Under the pieces are notes generated by a model. The model did not search any database. It had not been told where the DNA came from and saw only the letters and a program-made list of their open reading frames with translations. A stretch of 18,206 bases of DNA from a bacterium (GTDB lineage Bacteria; Armatimonadota; HRBIN16): assembly GCA_025057335.1 (NCBI GenBank), contig JANWXG010000024.1, positions 1-18,206 of the forward strand, read 5' to 3'. Position numbers and translations under genes: made by a program. Positions 1 through 6,744 of the stretch are shown here, piece after piece (the stretch's first letter is position 1; the number at the start of each line of letters is the position of its first letter).

Positions 1-1
1 G

Positions 2-190
2 GGCGGCAACGGCGGTTTTGCCAACCTCACGGGCTTACCCTCCATCTCGGTGCCGATGGGTTTCACGGCAGGTGGATTGCCTTTGGGGCTGGAAATCATC
101 GGTGCCCCCTACGAGGAGGCGAAAATTCTCGCTCTGGCGCAGGTTTTCCAGCAGGAGACTGACTGGCATCGGCGGCGACCGCCCACATAG
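2..190 (+). CDS. Amidase-signature family enzyme, C-terminal end only (5' partial)
   Basis: Reading frame 2 is open from the window edge to a TAG at 188-190 and gives 62 residues. They include GLPSISVPMGF and then GLPLGLEIIGAPY, followed by a short helix (EEAKILALAQVFQQET). This is the classic C-terminal end of amidase-signature proteins (GatA, AtzF, indoleacetamide hydrolase and related amidohydrolases), where the GLPxISVP and GLPxGLQIIG strands close the alpha/beta core. The catalytic Ser-cisSer-Lys triad lies upstream, outside the window, so substrate and exact subfamily cannot be decided. The tail ends about ten residues after the last helix with a basic HRRRPPT. The nitroreductase gene starts 60 nt downstream on the same strand, so the two may be cotranscribed. 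Family call is confident; GatA versus a catabolic amidase is open. Confidence 0.85.
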   Translation, partial: GGNGGFANLTGLPSISVPMGFTAGGLPLGLEIIGAPYEEAKILALAQVFQQETDWHRRRPPT

Positions 191-250
191 TCTGATAGTA
201 GCAGGAAACGCTTTCTCCCGCGCGGAAACAGTAGGGTGGAGGCGAGGAGG

Positions 251-787
251 ATGGAGTTTTTCGAGGTGCTACGGGCGCGTCGCTCGGTTCGCGCCTACGA
301 GAAGCGTGCCATCGAGGTGGAGAAACTGCAGCAGATTCTCGAGGCGATCAACCTGGCGCCATCCGCAGGCAACCTGCAGGCGTATGAAGTGATACTAGTG
401 CGCGACCGGGAGCGTATTCGCCAGCTGGCGCGTGCTTCGCACGACCAGACATTCATCGAGGATGCGCCTGTGGTGCTGGTGTTTGTGGCGAACCCGTTGC
501 GCAACAGTCAGGCGTATGGACGGCGCGGGGAACACCTGTACTGTATGCAGGATGCGACCATCGCTTGCACCTATGCTCACTTGGCGGCGACGGCGCTGGG
601 CTTGAGTAGCTGCTGGATTGGCGCGTTTGACGATGAGGAGGTCGCTCGAATTGTCGGTGCGAAACCTCCTCTGCAGCCTGCAGCGATTCTGCCTATCGCC
701 TACCCCGCCGAGCATCCCGAACCCCGCTCCCGCCGACCGCTGCATGACCTGATACACGAAGAACAACTGCGGCAGGGAAGAGGATGA
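251..787 (+). CDS. Nitroreductase-family FMN oxidoreductase
   Basis: A 178-residue protein of the nitroreductase fold, typically a homodimer with FMN at the subunit interface, reducing nitro, quinone or flavin-like substrates with NAD(P)H. Visible hallmarks are the N-terminal EVLRARRSVRAY (R10, R11, S12, R14 contact the FMN phosphate in the family), APSAGNLQ at 36-43, and the late ALGLSSCWIGAFDDEEV segment (115-131) that precedes the last FMN-contacting region. Length matches the short nitroreductases. ATG 251 is chosen because GGAGG at 238-242 sits 8 nt upstream and the family normally begins right before the RRSVR motif; GTG 236 would add five residues with no good ribosome site. The stop overlaps the ATG of the URO-D gene (ATGA), implying translational coupling and a related job. 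It is shorter than BluB and I do not call it that. True substrate unknown. Confidence 0.88.
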   Translation: MEFFEVLRARRSVRAYEKRAIEVEKLQQILEAINLAPSAGNLQAYEVILVRDRERIRQLARASHDQTFIEDAPVVLVFVANPLRNSQAYGRRGEHLYCMQDATIACTYAHLAATALGLSSCWIGAFDDEEVARIVGAKPPLQPAAILPIAYPAEHPEPRSRRPLHDLIHEEQLRQGRG

Positions 788-1923
788 ACAGTTACGAACG
801 TTTTATGACCGCCTTGCTACGCCGGGGGGAGCCAGACCGCGTTCCTCTCTGGGAGCTGATTGTCAACGAGCCCACCCTCTCCGCCGTTGGGGCGACCTCA
901 CTGGAAAACCTCGCTGAGATGGACCATCTGGACGGCATCACCATCTTCGAGGACATGCAGATGCAGCTGCTGGGCGCGGCACAGCAGTCGGAGGTCGTTT
1001 GGCGAGGTCGCACTATTGCCGAGGGTACGCGGCAAATCGTGCGCGATGAATGGGGAATTATTTGGGGCATCACCGAGTTTGGCGTCCCCTATCCTGTTGA
1101 AGGCCCCATCGGTTCGCGGGAGGACCTGAAAAGATACACCCCTCCCGACCCCGACGCACCTCATCGCTTGCGCTCGCTGCGCGAGGCGGTGCGGCGCTTC
1201 AAAGGGCGTAAGGCAATCGTCTTCCTCACGCACGATGGCTTCGAGTTCCCGCACTACCTGCGTGGAGGGATGGAGAACCTGCTTATCGACTACCTAGACG
1301 ACCCTGCGCTGGCGCACGAGCTGGCGGAGATGGTGATAGACTACAAAGTTCGCCTGATGCGCCATGCTATCCGCGAGGGGGCAGATGTGGTGGTGTCAGG
1401 AGATGACTACGCGACTGCCAAGGGGCTGCTGATGAGCCCCGCGCACTTCCGCGAGTTCATCCTCCCCTACCTGAAGCGCAGCATCGACGCGGCGCACGAG
1501 ATGGGCGTGCCCTTCATCAAGCACACGGACGGCAACATCTGGGCGATTCTAGACATGATGGTGGAAGCGGGTATCGACGCTATCGATCCCATCGAGCCGC
1601 TGGCAGGGATGGACATCGGCGAGGTCAAAGCGCGCTACAGCGACCGCATCGCGGTGATAGGCAACCTGGATTGCTCGGTGGTGTTGACGCGCGGCTCGCG
1701 CGAGGAGGTCGTGGAGGCGGTCAAGGAGACCATCGCCAAAGCCTCGCCTGGCGGAGGACATATCTTTGCGTCTAGCAACTCCATCCATCCCGGTGTGAAA
1801 CCCGAAAACTACATGGCAATGGTGGAAGCGGCACGCCAATACGGCGTCTACCCGATAGACCCGCAGCTGGTAGAGCAGTACCGAAACCGTAACTATATCG
1901 CTCAGTACGTCCGCGGCTACTAG
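784..1923 (+). CDS. Uroporphyrinogen decarboxylase-fold (URO-D/MtaA-like) protein
   Basis: A 379-residue (beta/alpha)8 protein of the URO-D superfamily. It opens with NSYERFMTALLRRGEPDRVP, typical of the methyltransferase-like branch, and lacks the RQAGR loop that HemE uses to hold uroporphyrinogen, so heme synthesis is unlikely. Further landmarks are SGDDYATAKGLLMSP (205-219), FREFILPYLKR (222-232), IKHTDGN (245-251), IDPIEPLAGMDI (268-278), IGNLDC (292-297) and a C-terminal SNSIHPGVKPENY (331-343). Corrinoid methyltransferases such as MtaA use His-x-Cys plus a distal Cys to bind zinc. Here the equivalent of the first pair reads His247-Thr-Asp249, with Cys297 further on, so metal binding, if any, must differ. 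It is coupled to the nitroreductase by a 4-nt overlap. A role in methyl transfer or demethylation is inference from fold only; the substrate is unknown. No corrinoid protein gene is visible nearby. Confidence 0.85.
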   Translation: MNSYERFMTALLRRGEPDRVPLWELIVNEPTLSAVGATSLENLAEMDHLDGITIFEDMQMQLLGAAQQSEVVWRGRTIAEGTRQIVRDEWGIIWGITEFGVPYPVEGPIGSREDLKRYTPPDPDAPHRLRSLREAVRRFKGRKAIVFLTHDGFEFPHYLRGGMENLLIDYLDDPALAHELAEMVIDYKVRLMRHAIREGADVVVSGDDYATAKGLLMSPAHFREFILPYLKRSIDAAHEMGVPFIKHTDGNIWAILDMMVEAGIDAIDPIEPLAGMDIGEVKARYSDRIAVIGNLDCSVVLTRGSREEVVEAVKETIAKASPGGGHIFASSNSIHPGVKPENYMAMVEAARQYGVYPIDPQLVEQYRNRNYIAQYVRGY

Positions 1924-1969
1924 CACGGGTTTTGACCATATCCACCTCTAAGCTCCCCATCGTCGCCAT

Positions 1970-1985
1970 GGCGCCTTCGTGCGCC
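1970..1985 (+). terminator. Weak hairpin after the URO-D gene, possible terminator
   Basis: GGCGC (1970-1974), loop CTTCGT, GCGCC (1981-1985): five G:C pairs 47 nt after the URO-D stop. It is followed by TCAAATCTTG rather than a T run, so it is not a canonical intrinsic terminator. It might slow polymerase or protect a 3' end, or be chance. Confidence 0.25.
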
Positions 1986-2058
1986 TCAAATCTTGAATAA
2001 CCTCTCTGTGAAGGCAGAAGAAGGTGCGTCCTCGTGTATCCCGCTCCTGTCGGGACGG

Positions 2059-2088
2059 TTGCGTAAAGGAGAGGGGTGCTGGTATCAT
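2059..2088 (+). promoter_or_regulatory. Predicted sigma70-type promoter of the ribBA-glnD operon
   Basis: TTGCGT (2059-2064) and TATCAT (2083-2088) are separated by 18 nt and lie 33 nt upstream of the ribBA ATG, leaving a short leader with GGAGGAG at 2107-2113. Immediately upstream is an inverted repeat TCCCG/CGGGA (2039-2043 and 2051-2055, 7-nt loop) that could be an operator or be chance. The boxes were found by eye and are not proof of initiation. Confidence 0.45.
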
Positions 2089-2120
2089 TAACATAGCCGA
2101 CCGCGCGGAGGAGTTACCTC

Positions 2121-3383
2121 ATGTATGAGTTTTGCCCGATTGAGGAAGCTATCGAGGAAATCAAACAAGGAAGGATTATCATCGTGGTCGACGATGAAGA
2201 CCGCGAGAACGAGGGAGATTTCGTCATTGCTGCCGAGAAAGCGACCCCCGAAGCCATCAACTTCATGGCAAAATATGGTCGTGGGCTGATTTGTCTCGCT
2301 GCTACAGGGCAGCGTTTAGACGAGTTGCGCATCGGTCCTATTACCAGCAAGTATACCGCCCGTCATGGCACGGCAATGATGGAACCTATCGACGCGCGCA
2401 TCGGCACTACCACCGGTATCTCCGCCTATGACCGCGCCCAGACGATTCGGCTGTTTGTAGACCCGCGCGCCCGTCCCGAGGATTTCGAGAAACCGGGGCA
2501 TGTTTTCCCTCTAAGGGCGGTAGAGGGGGGCGTGTTACGCCGTGCAGGGCACACGGAAGCGGCAGTAGACCTCGCCCGGCTGGCTGGGCTGTATCCTGCG
2601 GGCGTCATTTGTGAGATTATGAACGACGATGGCACCATGGCGAGGGTGCCTCAGCTGTTCGAAATCGCTCGCCAGCACCACTTGTGTATCGTGACGATTG
2701 CTGACCTGATCCGATACCGCCGTCGTTACGAGAAGCTCGTGAACAAGGTGGCGGTCGCCCGACTGCCCACGCGCTACGGCGAGTTCACCATCCACGCCTA
2801 CGAATGCACGGTCGACCCTGCTCCCTATGTGGCGCTGGTGATGGGTGATGTGTCCGATGGGAAACCCACGTTGGTGCGGGTGCACTCCAGCTGCCTTACA
2901 GGCGACCTGTTGGACTCGCTACGATGTGACTGCGGCAGCCAGCTCGAAATCGCCCTCAGCAAGATCGCCGAAGAGGGGAGGGGAGTACTGCTGTACATCC
3001 AGCAGGAAGGACGCGGCATCGGCTTGCTCAACAAACTGAAGGCGTACGCCTTGCAAGACCAAGGGCTGGACACCGTCGACGCCAACATCGAGCTGGGTTT
3101 TCACGCCGACGAGCGCGACTACGGCATTGGTGCTCAAATTCTGGCAGACTTAGGTCTCAAGGAAATCCGCCTCATGACCAACAACCCGACCAAGCGGGTA
3201 GGGCTGGAGGCGTACGGGCTGAAGATCGTGGAGATTGTGCCTATTATCGGAGCGATAACGCCGTACAACAAGCACTATCTGCGCACGAAGCGGGAGAAAC
3301 TGGGGCACCTGCTGCCCGATAACGGCGAAACGACCTCGGAGGAGCAAGAGAAAGGAAGTTGTTGCCATGCCCAAAACCTATGA
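2121..3383 (+). CDS. ribBA: Bifunctional 3,4-dihydroxy-2-butanone-4-phosphate synthase / GTP cyclohydrolase II
   Basis: A 420-residue fusion enzyme making both precursors of riboflavin: RibB converts ribulose 5-phosphate to dihydroxybutanone phosphate plus formate, and RibA opens GTP. RibB half (about 1-200): acidic DDEDRENEGD at 24-33, GTTTGISAYDRA at 95-106, RAGHTEA at 141-147 and CEIMNDDGTMAR at 164-175. RibA half (about 205-400): RVHSSC with zinc cysteines C258, C269 and C271 (SLRCDCGSQL), EGRGIGL at 296-302, ADERDYG with the catalytic Asp330/Arg332 pair, and MTNNPTKR at 352-359. Both active sites look intact. One oddity: the stretch before GTTTGIS reads TAMMEPIDARI, where most RibB proteins have a FTVSVDA-like strand. 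The C-terminal tail (EEQEKGSCCHAQNL) overlaps the ribH start by 17 nt. It is the first gene of the predicted seven-gene operon; ribD and riboflavin synthase are not in the window. Confidence 0.97.
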   Translation: MYEFCPIEEAIEEIKQGRIIIVVDDEDRENEGDFVIAAEKATPEAINFMAKYGRGLICLAATGQRLDELRIGPITSKYTARHGTAMMEPIDARIGTTTGISAYDRAQTIRLFVDPRARPEDFEKPGHVFPLRAVEGGVLRRAGHTEAAVDLARLAGLYPAGVICEIMNDDGTMARVPQLFEIARQHHLCIVTIADLIRYRRRYEKLVNKVAVARLPTRYGEFTIHAYECTVDPAPYVALVMGDVSDGKPTLVRVHSSCLTGDLLDSLRCDCGSQLEIALSKIAEEGRGVLLYIQQEGRGIGLLNKLKAYALQDQGLDTVDANIELGFHADERDYGIGAQILADLGLKEIRLMTNNPTKRVGLEAYGLKIVEIVPIIGAITPYNKHYLRTKREKLGHLLPDNGETTSEEQEKGSCCHAQNL

Positions 3384-3849
3384 AGGACAGCTTGTCGCCA
3401 CAGGGTATCGCTTCGCCCTCGTGGTGAGCCGTTTCAACGAGTTTATCACCTCCAAATTGCTCGGGGGAGCGCTGGATGCGCTCGCGCGGCACGGGGCAGA
3501 TATAGAACGCGACGTGGAAGTAACATGGGTGCCGGGTTCATGGGAGATACCTCTGGTGGCGATGCGCCTGGCACGCAGCGGACGTTACGATGCGGTTATC
3601 TGCCTAGGTTGCGTGATACGCGGCGACACCCCTCACTTCGAGTACATCGCGGCAGAGGCAGCGAAGGGTATCGCGCAAGCTATGCTGGAGACGGGCGTGC
3701 CGATTACTTTCGGCGTGCTGACCACCGACAACATTGAGCAGGCGATTGAGCGCGCCGGCACCAAGGCGGGCAACAAAGGCAGTGACGCGGCGGTCAGCGC
3801 CATCGAGATGGTTAGTCTCATGCGTCAGCTGCCAGAACCGGGAAGGTGA
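3367..3849 (+). CDS. ribH: 6,7-dimethyl-8-ribityllumazine synthase
   Basis: A 160-residue lumazine synthase, the penultimate riboflavin enzyme, which condenses the RibA-pathway pyrimidine with dihydroxybutanone phosphate and usually assembles into pentamers or 60-mer shells. Visible active-site elements are SRFNEF (21-26) with the stacking aromatic Phe23, VPGSWEIP (55-62), GCVIRGDTPHFEYI (81-94) with the general acid/base His90, FGVLTTDN (115-122) and ERAGTKAGNKG (128-138) with the phosphate-binding Arg129. Length and motif spacing match the family. The start overlaps the ribBA 3' end by 17 nt, with AGGAAG (3353-3358) 8 nt before the ATG. Direct succession to ribBA fits a shortened riboflavin cluster that lacks ribD and ribE here. 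Confidence 0.97.
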   Translation: MPKTYEGQLVATGYRFALVVSRFNEFITSKLLGGALDALARHGADIERDVEVTWVPGSWEIPLVAMRLARSGRYDAVICLGCVIRGDTPHFEYIAAEAAKGIAQAMLETGVPITFGVLTTDNIEQAIERAGTKAGNKGSDAAVSAIEMVSLMRQLPEPGR

Positions 3850-3855
3850 GCGGAG

Positions 3856-4992
3856 ATGTCACGCCCGTGGAGCACTGTGTTCGCCTTCGTGTTGGGATTT
3901 GCGGTGTGTGCGCTTATCGTGCGCTGGATGGGCTACCAGCCGCCGTCGCAGTCACGCCAGCTGGTGTTGGCAACTCTGGATACCCCGCCTCGTCAAGTGG
4001 GGAGTGTGCCTGGCGCGGATGCCGTTGCGAACGCCGCCGCACAGATTGAGCCCGCAGTGGTCAACATCGATACCTTCCTGCGCTCTCGTCGCTCTGTGCG
4101 GCTGGAGGACTTCTTTGGTCAGCAGGAAGCCATGCGCGGTTCGGGGTCGGGAGTCATCATCAGCCCCGACGGCTACATCATCACCAACCATCATGTGGTG
4201 CGCGGCGCTGACGAGATTGTGGTGTCCCTCGCGGACGGCAGACGCTTCTTGGGAAAGATTGTGGGGGCAGATGAGCAATCTGACCTCGCCGTCATTAAGG
4301 TGGAGGCGCGTAATCTCCCCGTTGCCGAGCTAGGCGATTCGGACAAGCTGCGCGTGGGCGAGTGGGCGATTGCTGTGGGCAACCCATTAGGGCTGGGTAG
4401 CACGGTGACCGTTGGGGTCATCAGCGCGCTTAACCGCCGCAAGTTGCTGGTGGAAGAGGGACGGATGCTGGAGGTCGCTATCCAGACCGATGCCGCCATC
4501 AACCAAGGCAACTCCGGTGGCGCCTTGGCGAACATTCATGGGCAGCTGATAGGTATCAACACCGCCATCGCAGCGCCGCCAGGGGGAGGCTCCATCGGCA
4601 TCGGCTTCGCCATCCCTATCAACCATGTGAAGAAAGTGGTTCGCGATATCTTAGCGCAGGGTGGCGGCTCAGTAAAGCGACCGCGACCGTGGCTTGGTAT
4701 CTCCTTCGACGCAGTGCGTCCTTCCTTCATGCGACGGGCGGGTTTGCCTGACCTTAACGGTGTGGTGGTGAGCGACGTGCTGCCAGGGAGCCCTGCGGAC
4801 AAAGCGGGTATCCGTCCGGAGGATGTCATCCGTCGCTTTGGACAGCGTCCGGTTCGCTCCACTCAGGACCTGTTGGAGGAGATTATGGAGCGTCAACCGG
4901 GCGATAAGGTGAACATCACTGTGTGGCGGGGAGGGAAAGAGATCACGCTGTCCGTGACGGTGGGAACCGCCCCCGAAATAATAAGAAGGTAG
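3856..4992 (+). CDS. htrA: Membrane-anchored HtrA/DegP-type serine protease with one PDZ domain
   Basis: A 378-residue trypsin-like (S1C) protease of envelope quality control. Residues 6-24 form an N-terminal hydrophobic segment (signal anchor or signal peptide). The chymotrypsin-like domain spans about 55-265 with the triad His113 (ITNHHVV), Asp143 (SDLAVIKV) and Ser220 in NQGNSGGAL. It also carries VGNPLGLGSTVTVGVIS (174-190) and the SIGIGFAIP signature (246-254). A single PDZ domain follows (about 280-370), starting at WLGISFD and including GVVVSDVLPGSPADKAGI (302-319). One PDZ matches DegS and many non-proteobacterial HtrA proteins; DegP has two. It should face the periplasm and degrade or sense misfolded envelope proteins. 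It begins 6 nt after ribH, with AAGGTGAG (3843-3850) as ribosome site, inside an otherwise metabolic operon. Confidence 0.95.
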   Translation: MSRPWSTVFAFVLGFAVCALIVRWMGYQPPSQSRQLVLATLDTPPRQVGSVPGADAVANAAAQIEPAVVNIDTFLRSRRSVRLEDFFGQQEAMRGSGSGVIISPDGYIITNHHVVRGADEIVVSLADGRRFLGKIVGADEQSDLAVIKVEARNLPVAELGDSDKLRVGEWAIAVGNPLGLGSTVTVGVISALNRRKLLVEEGRMLEVAIQTDAAINQGNSGGALANIHGQLIGINTAIAAPPGGGSIGIGFAIPINHVKKVVRDILAQGGGSVKRPRPWLGISFDAVRPSFMRRAGLPDLNGVVVSDVLPGSPADKAGIRPEDVIRRFGQRPVRSTQDLLEEIMERQPGDKVNITVWRGGKEITLSVTVGTAPEIIRR

Positions 4993-5005
4993 ATGAGGTG
5001 ACACA

Positions 5006-5455
5006 GTGGTCGACGAAATCCAGCGAGTTGAAGAGCTGCTGCGGTTGGCGAAGCAGTTTCAGCTCTCTGAGATGGAGTGGCAAGAGGGAGGGCTGCGTGT
5101 TCTCATTCGCAGGGAAGGCTCTCCTGTGGCAGTAGCAGGAGAGTTGCCTTCGTCCTCTGCAGGCGTTGTTACGGCTGCTGTAGAGGTACACGACCGCTCT
5201 CGCCTGATAGAGCTCTGTGCTCCCATGACGGGCGTCTTCTACCGCGCGCCGTCGCCCGATGCGCCTCCGTATGTGGAGGTGGGCGACGTGGTCGAGGAGG
5301 GACAAATCATCTGCCTGATTGAAGCCATGAAAGTGTTCAACGAGGTGCCCGCAGAAAAGTCAGGGCGGGTAGTCGAGGTTTGTGCCGAAAATGGACAGTT
5401 GGTAGAGCAAGGCGCGGCGATATTTCGCCTAGAGCCGCAGGAGGCAAGCGCGTGA
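5006..5455 (+). CDS. accB: Biotin carboxyl carrier protein of acetyl-CoA carboxylase
   Basis: A 149-residue BCCP with the standard layout: an N-terminal helix (VDEIQRVEELLRLAKQFQLSE-type, about 2-22), a short strand pair, a flexible Pro/Ser/Ala linker (about 39-62) and the biotinyl domain (68-145). The biotin attachment site is Lys109 in IEAMKVFNEV; the partner strand APMTGVFYRAPSPD (72-85) includes the thumb-like insertion found in acetyl-CoA carboxylase BCCPs. It carries carboxybiotin between biotin carboxylase and carboxyltransferase in fatty-acid synthesis. The start is GTG 5006, with GAGGTG (4995-5000) 5 nt upstream. accB usually precedes accC, but here hom follows with a GTGA overlap and no biotin carboxylase gene is in view. 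Confidence 0.95.
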   Translation: MVDEIQRVEELLRLAKQFQLSEMEWQEGGLRVLIRREGSPVAVAGELPSSSAGVVTAAVEVHDRSRLIELCAPMTGVFYRAPSPDAPPYVEVGDVVEEGQIICLIEAMKVFNEVPAEKSGRVVEVCAENGQLVEQGAAIFRLEPQEASA

Positions 5456-6744
5456 GGAAAGAGGTTATTCAGCTAGGTATTCTGGGACTGGGCGTGGTTG
5501 GGTCGGGTACTGTGGAGGTGCTCCGACGCAACCGTGAGAGTATCGAGCGCAAGATCGGGGCGCGCTTGGAGATTCGCCGCATCGCAGTGCGCGACGTCAA
5601 CAAGCCCCGTCGCGTGGCAGTAGACCACTCGCTGCTGACCAACAACGCTTACGACGTGCTGGATGACCCACAGGTAGACATCGTTGTAGAGCTCATCGGC
5701 GGCGTGCACCCTGCCAAGGAGTATGTGCTGCGCGCTCTGGAGAACGGCAAACCTGTCGTGAGCGCGAACAAGGAGCTGCTCGCCAAAGAGGGAGCGGACA
5801 TCATGATGGCAGCAGGGAGGCGACACCTAGATTTCGCTTTCGAGGGCAGTGTGGGTGGCGGCATCCCGATCATCCAGCCGATGAAGAACGCGCTGGCAGG
5901 CAACCGCATTGAGCGGGTGATGGGCATCGTCAACGGCACAACCAACTACATTTTAACCAAAATGGCGGAAGACGGTACCGACTTCGAGCAAGCGCTGAAG
6001 GAGGCACAGGCGCAGGGCTACGCCGAAGCCGACCCAGGCGCAGACGTGAACGGGCACGATGCACAATACAAGATTGCCATCCTTGCCTCCATCGCCTTCA
6101 CCGCTCGCGTGCGGGTAGACGACGTGTACTGTGAAGGTATCACCAAGATTACCCGTGCCGACATGGAGTGGGCAAAGCAGTTGGGCTATGCGGTGAAGCT
6201 CGTGGCAATTGCGCAGGAGGTGTCAGCGAAGGCAGTACAGGTGCGCGTGCATCCTGCGTTGCTGCCCCTGTCGCATCCTCTGGCGAGCGTGCGCGATGTG
6301 TACAACGCGATACTGGTGCGCGGCGACGCGGTGGGCGATGTGATGTTTTACGGGCGCGGCGCAGGCAGCTTGCCGACAGGTAGCGCGGTCGTCGGCGATA
6401 TCATCGACGTGTCGCGCAACCTGCTGTTCGGCTCTGGTGGGCGCGTGGGGTGTACCTGCTTTGACCAGCGCTACGTGGTGCCGATGGAGCAGGTGGAGAC
6501 CAGCTACTACGTGCGGATGCGCGTGCAGGACCGTCCGAACGTGCTGGCTCAGGTGGCAGGTGTGTTCGGTGTGCACAACATCAGCATCTCTTCGGTGGTG
6601 CAGCGGCAGACCAGTCCGCAGGAAGCGGAGATCGTCTGGATTACGCACCGCGCGCCTGAGGGCGCTGTCCGACACGCCATCGCTGAAATCCAGCGTTTAC
6701 CCGTCGTGATGGAAGTGTGTAATACCCTGCGCGTGGAAGCATGA
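5452..6744 (+). CDS. hom: Homoserine dehydrogenase with C-terminal ACT domain
   Basis: A 430-residue NAD(P)-dependent enzyme reducing aspartate semialdehyde to homoserine, the branch point to threonine and methionine. The Rossmann loop is GLGVVGSGT (12-20); SANKE (104-108) supplies the substrate-contacting Lys107; the family signature AEADPGADVNGHDAQYK covers 191-207, with catalytic Lys207. A substrate-channel glycine-rich FYGRGAGSLPTGSAVVGD lies at 299-316. The last 80 residues (352-430, YYVRMRVQDRPNVLAQVAGVF onward) form an ACT domain, normally the threonine feedback sensor. Start GTG 5452 is preferred over an upstream ATG at 5380 in the same frame: AGGAGG (5439-5444) is 7 nt upstream, the GTGA overlaps the accB stop, and the extra residues from 5380 would lie inside the biotinyl-domain coding region. 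Confidence 0.96.
   Translation: MRKEVIQLGILGLGVVGSGTVEVLRRNRESIERKIGARLEIRRIAVRDVNKPRRVAVDHSLLTNNAYDVLDDPQVDIVVELIGGVHPAKEYVLRALENGKPVVSANKELLAKEGADIMMAAGRRHLDFAFEGSVGGGIPIIQPMKNALAGNRIERVMGIVNGTTNYILTKMAEDGTDFEQALKEAQAQGYAEADPGADVNGHDAQYKIAILASIAFTARVRVDDVYCEGITKITRADMEWAKQLGYAVKLVAIAQEVSAKAVQVRVHPALLPLSHPLASVRDVYNAILVRGDAVGDVMFYGRGAGSLPTGSAVVGDIIDVSRNLLFGSGGRVGCTCFDQRYVVPMEQVETSYYVRMRVQDRPNVLAQVAGVFGVHNISISSVVQRQTSPQEAEIVWITHRAPEGAVRHAIAEIQRLPVVMEVCNTLRVEA

Larger units (their letters stand above)
1924..2120. other. Intergenic region between the URO-D gene and ribBA
   Basis: 197 nt without a convincing gene. It holds two small GC-rich inverted repeats (1970-1985 and 2039-2055), a sigma70-like promoter (2059-2088) and the ribBA ribosome-binding site GGAGGAG (2107-2113, 7 nt before ATG). 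I looked for the conserved boxes of the FMN (RFN) riboswitch that often precedes riboflavin genes and do not see them. Confidence 0.7.

Noticed and set aside
251..787. Calling the nitroreductase BluB (dimethylbenzimidazole synthase) because of the possible corrinoid context
   Set aside because: The protein is shorter than BluB and I see no BluB-specific lid sequence; no cobamide gene is adjacent.
784..1923. Calling the URO-D-fold protein HemE (heme biosynthesis)
   Set aside because: The N-terminal RQAGR substrate loop is missing and the sequence follows the methyltransferase-like branch.
5380..5451. Longer homoserine dehydrogenase starting at ATG 5380
   Set aside because: The extra 24 residues come from out-of-frame accB sequence; GTG 5452 has an ideal AGGAGG and begins at the family's normal N-terminus.
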